DNA from: Xanthobacteraceae bacterium
GTDB lineage: Bacteria > Pseudomonadota > Alphaproteobacteria > Rhizobiales > Xanthobacteraceae
Direction of reading: 5' to 3'
Assembly (NCBI GenBank): GCA_030043175.1
Contig: JASHYD010000054.1
Location: 1-7,927, forward strand
DNA: 7,927 bases
The notes beneath the pieces were generated by a model, which saw only the letters and a program-made list of their open reading frames with translations, did no database searches and was not told the DNA's origin. The position numbers and the translations under genes were made by a program. Below, in pieces: positions 5,683-7,927 of the stretch. Each line of letters begins with the position of its first letter. Positions within the stretch are counted from its first letter, which is position 1.

Positions 5683-5689
5683 TCCCCTT
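5683..5689 (-). promoter_or_regulatory. ctrA ribosome-binding site
   Basis: AAGGGGA read on the minus strand, separated by CTGGC from the ATG at 5677. It is the strongest Shine-Dalgarno in the window and fixes the ctrA start. Confidence 0.8.
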
Positions 5690-5838
5690 CCGCGCCGTCT
5701 TGGCGTCAGGTCGGCCTGCCTACGGGGCAGCCGCGGTAATTGCCTTGGGACAAGTGATTCGAGGCCTCTATCGAGGATGCTTAACAAAACCTGATTCCCA
5801 AGCGCAAGCACCGAACAGGACAGTGTCGCAAATTAAGC

Positions 5839-5868
5839 CTAATCCCTTGGGGTAACGGGTTTTTTCAA
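5839..5868 (-). promoter_or_regulatory. Candidate ctrA promoter
   Basis: On the minus strand TTGAAA (5868-5863) and GATTAG (5844-5839) are 18 bp apart, followed by TTAA (5833-5836). This is only a fair match to a housekeeping promoter; transcription would begin near 5830 and leave a leader of about 150 bases. Other promoters further upstream are likely. Confidence 0.25.
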
Positions 5869-5896
5869 GCACGTTTCGGTTCGTGTCTGATGTTAA

Positions 5897-5916
5897 GAAT
5901 CGGTTCTAACCGATTC
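5897..5916. promoter_or_regulatory. Perfect palindrome bounded by GANTC methylation sites, upstream of ctrA
   Basis: GAATCGGTT (5897-5905) and AACCGATTC (5908-5916) form nine-base inverted arms around a CT spacer. Each outer end is a GANTC site (GAATC and GATTC), the target of the cell-cycle DNA methyltransferase CcrM. TTAA (5893-5896) abuts the left arm. The geometry suits a dimeric regulator whose binding could depend on methylation state. Located about 220 bp before the ctrA start. Confidence 0.6.
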
Positions 5917-5996
5917 CCCGAATGGCCCGCCTTACGCAACTCGACGAGACAGTTGGGTGATCCCATCGACGGTGCAGTAATGATTAACGATCCGGG

Positions 5997-6011
5997 TAAA
6001 CACCGCGTTAA
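5997..6011 (-). promoter_or_regulatory. Candidate CtrA-binding box
   Basis: Read on the minus strand this is TTAA-N7-TTTA, one base from the CtrA consensus TTAA-N7-TTAA. It lies in a stretch (5781-6071) where TTAA occurs seven times (5781, 5833, 5893, 5984, 6008, 6028, 6068), far above expectation for a GC-rich genome. It may serve ctrA autoregulation, the divergent fliJ-like gene, or both. Confidence 0.45.
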
Positions 6012-6119
6012 TGAGCGAAGAATTTAGTTAACGCGCAGCTGAATTTAGCGGCATCCATTAGCGCGCATTAAGAGGTTCGGCGGGCTCGGGATCGAACACT
6101 GACCGCACGGACGAGGCGA

Positions 6120-6163
6120 TCAGGCGCTGACCCGGGAAACAGCATAGCCCGGTTTAAGCCTGA
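6120..6163. repeat. Two-tier inverted repeat
   Basis: TCAGGC (6120-6125) pairs with GCCTGA (6158-6163), and inside CCGGG (6132-6136) pairs with CCCGG (6148-6152). The nested stems sit between the TTAA cluster and the fliJ-like gene. It could be a leader structure or a weak terminator separating the two divergent units; no T tract follows. Confidence 0.35.
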
Positions 6164-6321
6164 CGGCCCCGCCCGTGGCTCGCCGCTTGACCTCCCGAAA
6201 TCGGCGATCCGCCGTTCCCGCCCAGTTTGCGACGAATACACAAAGGGATAGGGGGGCGGGCCGCGGGCGCCGGTGGAAACAGAAAACTAACACAATCGTG
6301 GCAATGATGGGTGGTTCCGGT

Positions 6322-6348
6322 ACGGCAAAGCCGTGTCGCCAGTGCGAC
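6322..6348 (+). promoter_or_regulatory. Two back-to-back hairpins in the leader of the fliJ-like gene
   Basis: ACGGC-AAA-GCCGT (6322-6334) is followed without a gap by GTCGC-CAGT-GCGAC (6335-6348), and then by CGGTTCGTTTTG. They end 31 bases before the start codon, close to the ribosome-binding region. The second hairpin plus the T-rich stretch has a faint attenuator look. Confidence 0.4.
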
Positions 6349-6379
6349 CGGTTCGTTTTGTCCACGGAGTCAAGGGTCC

Positions 6380-6793
6380 ATGAAGGCGCGCAACACACTT
6401 ATCCGCGTGAAGAAATTTCAACTTGACGAGAAGCGTCGCAAGGTCGCGCAGATGGAGGCGATGATCGTCGACTTCCAGCGTATCGCGGGCGATCTCGAAC
6501 GCGAAATCGCGACGGAGCAGGAACGGGCTGGCATCTACGATCCGTCCCATTTTGCTTATCCCACCTATGCCAAGGCCGCTATTGCCCGCCGCGAGAACCT
6601 GAAACGTTCAATCGACGAGCTCGAAGCGCAACTTCGTGATGCGAGGATCGCGCTTCAAGAAAGCGCCGAAGAACTCAAGCGGGTCGAACTGCTTGATGAG
6701 CGCGATCAGAGTCGCGATCGTAGTGCTGACGGGCGCGAACAGACGGAGTACGAGGCGCTCGCCGCGTTGCGGCCGCGCGGAGCCATAGCTTAG
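6380..6793 (+). CDS. fliJ: FliJ-like flagellar export chaperone
   Basis: Small coiled-coil protein of the flagellar type III export apparatus; FliJ links the ATPase FliI to the FlhA gate and escorts export chaperones, at the cytoplasmic face of the basal body. The 137 residues begin MKARNTLIRVKKFQLDEKRRKVAQ and are dominated by two charged helices (about 12-50 and 63-110) joined by a loop YDPSHFAYPTY (53-63), the hairpin coiled-coil plan of FliJ; no signal peptide or membrane segment. The ATG at 6380 is preferred over an in-frame ATG at 6311 because relatives start with MKxRxTLIR and GGAG (6366-6369) or AAGGG (6372-6376) precede it. No fliI lies next to it inside the window, so it is separated from its usual partner. 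Its position opposite ctrA suggests CtrA control. Low sequence constraint makes FliJ assignment less secure than the fold. Confidence 0.75.
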   Translation: MKARNTLIRVKKFQLDEKRRKVAQMEAMIVDFQRIAGDLEREIATEQERAGIYDPSHFAYPTYAKAAIARRENLKRSIDELEAQLRDARIALQESAEELKRVELLDERDQSRDRSADGREQTEYEALAALRPRGAIA

Positions 6794-7065
6794 GGCTGCG
6801 GCGCGGCGCAACAGACCGCGTTCCTTGCTCTGCGCGTGTGGCGCGATCGAATCACGATTGCAATCCGCTCACCCCGGCGTCGACCCGCACCGGTCGACCA
6901 CCTCGAACATCTGTTACGGTGCACGCAATCGGATTTAACGCCCGAAACGCACCTGCCGTGTGCGAGAGCTGCCGGTCGTGTGCGCGGCAGTAACCGCTAA
7001 CGGCCGTCGCCTTAAGGAGCGAGCGGGTTGCTGCACGGCTTGCCTCCGAAGCCGCCGGCGCAATG
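6794..7065. other. Convergent intergenic region with three hairpins
   Basis: No gene is supported in these 272 bp. Three stems stand out: GTCGACC / GGTCGAC with loop CGCACC (6879-6898, perfect 7 bp), CTGCCG / CGGCAG with a 10-base loop (6969-6990), and AGCCGCC / GGCGGCT (7050-7076), which overlaps the stop codon of the MTHFR-like gene. A direct repeat TAACCGC-TAACGGC follows the second stem (6991-7004). Confidence 0.6.
6879..6898. terminator. Candidate 3'-end hairpin of the fliJ-like gene
   Basis: A perfect 7-bp stem GTCGACC / GGTCGAC with a 6-base loop, 86 bases after the fliJ-like stop codon. No T tract follows on either strand, so Rho-dependent ending with hairpin protection is as likely as intrinsic termination. 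Confidence 0.3.
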
Positions 7066-7927
7066 TTATGGCGGCTCCACCCGGAACCCGTCGGCGCGGT
7101 CCAGCGTGATCCGCCCGGCGGCGGCTGCAGCGGCCCAGCGGGCGGCGGCGGCAAGACCGCCGAAGGAGAAGATGTGCGGCGCCACGCAGGTACGACTGGC
7201 CATCGCTTCGGCGAGCGGCCGCAGCAGCGAGTCCGGCGTCACCATCCCGAACAATTGCTTGGCGAGGCCGCTGTGGCGCATGAGTCCCTGGGCCGAGGCC
7301 GTCACGCCGCAGATGCGGGCGTAGCGCAAGAGGCCGGAGAGCGTGGTGGGACCGGCAAGACCGATCCGGAGCGGGAGGTCGATGCCCTGGTCGCGCAGGC
7401 GCGCGATCCAGCTGAGGATGGCGGGAGCCGAAAAGCCGAACTGGGTGACGACGTGGACTGCAAGCCCGGTCTCTGCGGCGGCCTCGACCTTGGCGGCGAA
7501 CGCGCGGTCGAGTTCGGTCGTGCCGAGCCGCGGGTGTCCGTCCGGATAGCCGGCGATGCCGACCTCGACGATGCCGCGGCTCTGCAGGAGCCCGCTGTCG
7601 ATCACCTCGATTGCGGCAAAGAATGGTCCCGCCGGGACGGCGAGATCGCCGCCGATCACCAGAACCCGCCTAACGCCTGCCTGGTCGGTGAGCTGACCGA
7701 GATGGCGATCGAGTTCGGCGCCACTTGCAAAGCGGCGCGCTGCGATGTGCGGCACTGGCTCGAAGCCGGCGGCCGCCAACCTGACGGCGATGTCGATCTG
7801 GGCCGCAAGCTCCCGCCTCGGAACGGCGCTGACATAGATCGGGGTCTTGGGCACAATGGCAGCGCGCAGCGCCTCGATGTCGCTGGGCATCGGGCTCGTC
7901 GTCTCGAAAGAAGCTCGTGCGATGAAG
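7066..7927 (-). CDS. Methylenetetrahydrofolate reductase-like protein (MetF family), N-terminus outside window
   Basis: Predicted FAD-dependent reductase interconverting 5,10-methylene- and 5-methyl-tetrahydrofolate, feeding methionine synthesis or methyl-group oxidation. The frame stays open to the window edge: 12 codons upstream of the ATG at 7890 encode FIARASFETTSP, which matches the MetF strand-1 motif (SFExxxP) whose Glu is the catalytic acid, so the real start lies beyond 7927. Numbering from that internal Met: GFEPVPHIAAR (42-52), VLVIGGD (76-82, compare LRGD in E. coli MetF), GIAGYPDGHP (111-120), KVEAAAETG (134-142) and VTQFGF (148-153) follow in the order of the family barrel; the C-terminus ends in an alanine-rich helix and DGFRVEPP. 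It belongs to the divergent short alphaproteobacterial branch, so a specialised one-carbon role is possible. Convergent with the fliJ-like gene. Confidence 0.82.
   Translation of the reverse strand, partial: FIARASFETTSPMPSDIEALRAAIVPKTPIYVSAVPRRELAAQIDIAVRLAAAGFEPVPHIAARRFASGAELDRHLGQLTDQAGVRRVLVIGGDLAVPAGPFFAAIEVIDSGLLQSRGIVEVGIAGYPDGHPRLGTTELDRAFAAKVEAAAETGLAVHVVTQFGFSAPAILSWIARLRDQGIDLPLRIGLAGPTTLSGLLRYARICGVTASAQGLMRHSGLAKQLFGMVTPDSLLRPLAEAMASRTCVAPHIFSFGGLAAAARWAAAAAAGRITLDRADGFRVEPP

Noticed and set aside
5851..5866. GGGTTTTTT on the plus strand as an intrinsic terminator
   Set aside because: The preceding CCCTTGGGGTAACGGG does not form a stable stem, and no plus-strand gene ends there.
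6074..6097. GTTCG...CGAAC reminiscent of a tRNA T-arm
   Set aside because: The loop is too long and no acceptor, D or anticodon stems can be drawn around it.
6358..6407. Two DnaA-box-like nonamers, TTGTCCACG (6358) and TTATCCGCG (6399)
   Set aside because: Each differs from TTATCCACA at two positions, and one lies inside the fliJ-like coding sequence; not enough to propose DnaA control or an origin.

Overview
The window looks like a chromosomal segment of a GC-rich alphaproteobacterium. A Hyphomicrobiales member of the Bradyrhizobium/Rhodopseudomonas group is the best guess. This rests on a CtrA with the alphaproteobacterial cell-cycle regulator sequence, a divergent FliJ-type gene, TadA and dehalogenase sequences closest to what I recall from that group, and intergenic fragments resembling short dispersed repeats known from these genomes. 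No database search was possible, so genus is not claimed. The coding regions look like ordinary, compact chromosome; no phage, transposase, CRISPR array or RNA gene was found.

Layout. 1-723 (-): RsuA/RluB-family pseudouridine synthase, cut at its 3' end by the window edge. 724-1055: hairpin-rich divergent intergenic region. 1056-1505 (+): tadA, tRNA adenosine deaminase. 1516-2340 (-): patatin-like phospholipase, tail to tail with tadA 10 bp away. 2341-3423 (-): APH/ACAD10-11-like phosphotransferase whose stop codon directly abuts the patatin start. 3424-3672: intergenic region with a perfect 7 x 15 bp tandem array and two repeat-like remnants. 3673-4578 (-): haloacetate (fluoroacetate) dehalogenase-like alpha/beta hydrolase. 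4579-4972: intergenic region with a 2-copy direct repeat and a terminator-like hairpin behind ctrA. 4973-5677 (-): ctrA. 5678-6379: 700-bp divergent control region between ctrA and fliJ, AT-rich in its core, with TTAA clusters, GANTC sites and a perfect 9-bp-arm palindrome. 6380-6793 (+): FliJ-like flagellar export chaperone. 6794-7065: convergent intergenic region with three hairpins. 7066-7927 (-): methylenetetrahydrofolate reductase-like protein, N-terminus outside the window.

How the genes may work together. TadA and the pseudouridine synthase both act on the translation apparatus (tRNA-Arg wobble inosine and rRNA pseudouridine) and are divergently arranged. Hydrolase, phosphotransferase and patatin lie in one direction and may form a loose catabolic or lipid-related operon, but only the last two are tightly coupled. 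CtrA and FliJ are divergent and probably share a cell-cycle-controlled region (CtrA autoregulation, CcrM methylation, flagellar timing); this is inferred from motif content and known alphaproteobacterial biology. I did not find a clearly new multi-gene system. The most unusual features are non-coding: the 15-bp array, the repeated hairpin motifs before tadA, a hairpin covering the putative tadA ribosome-binding site, and the GANTC-bounded palindrome upstream of ctrA.
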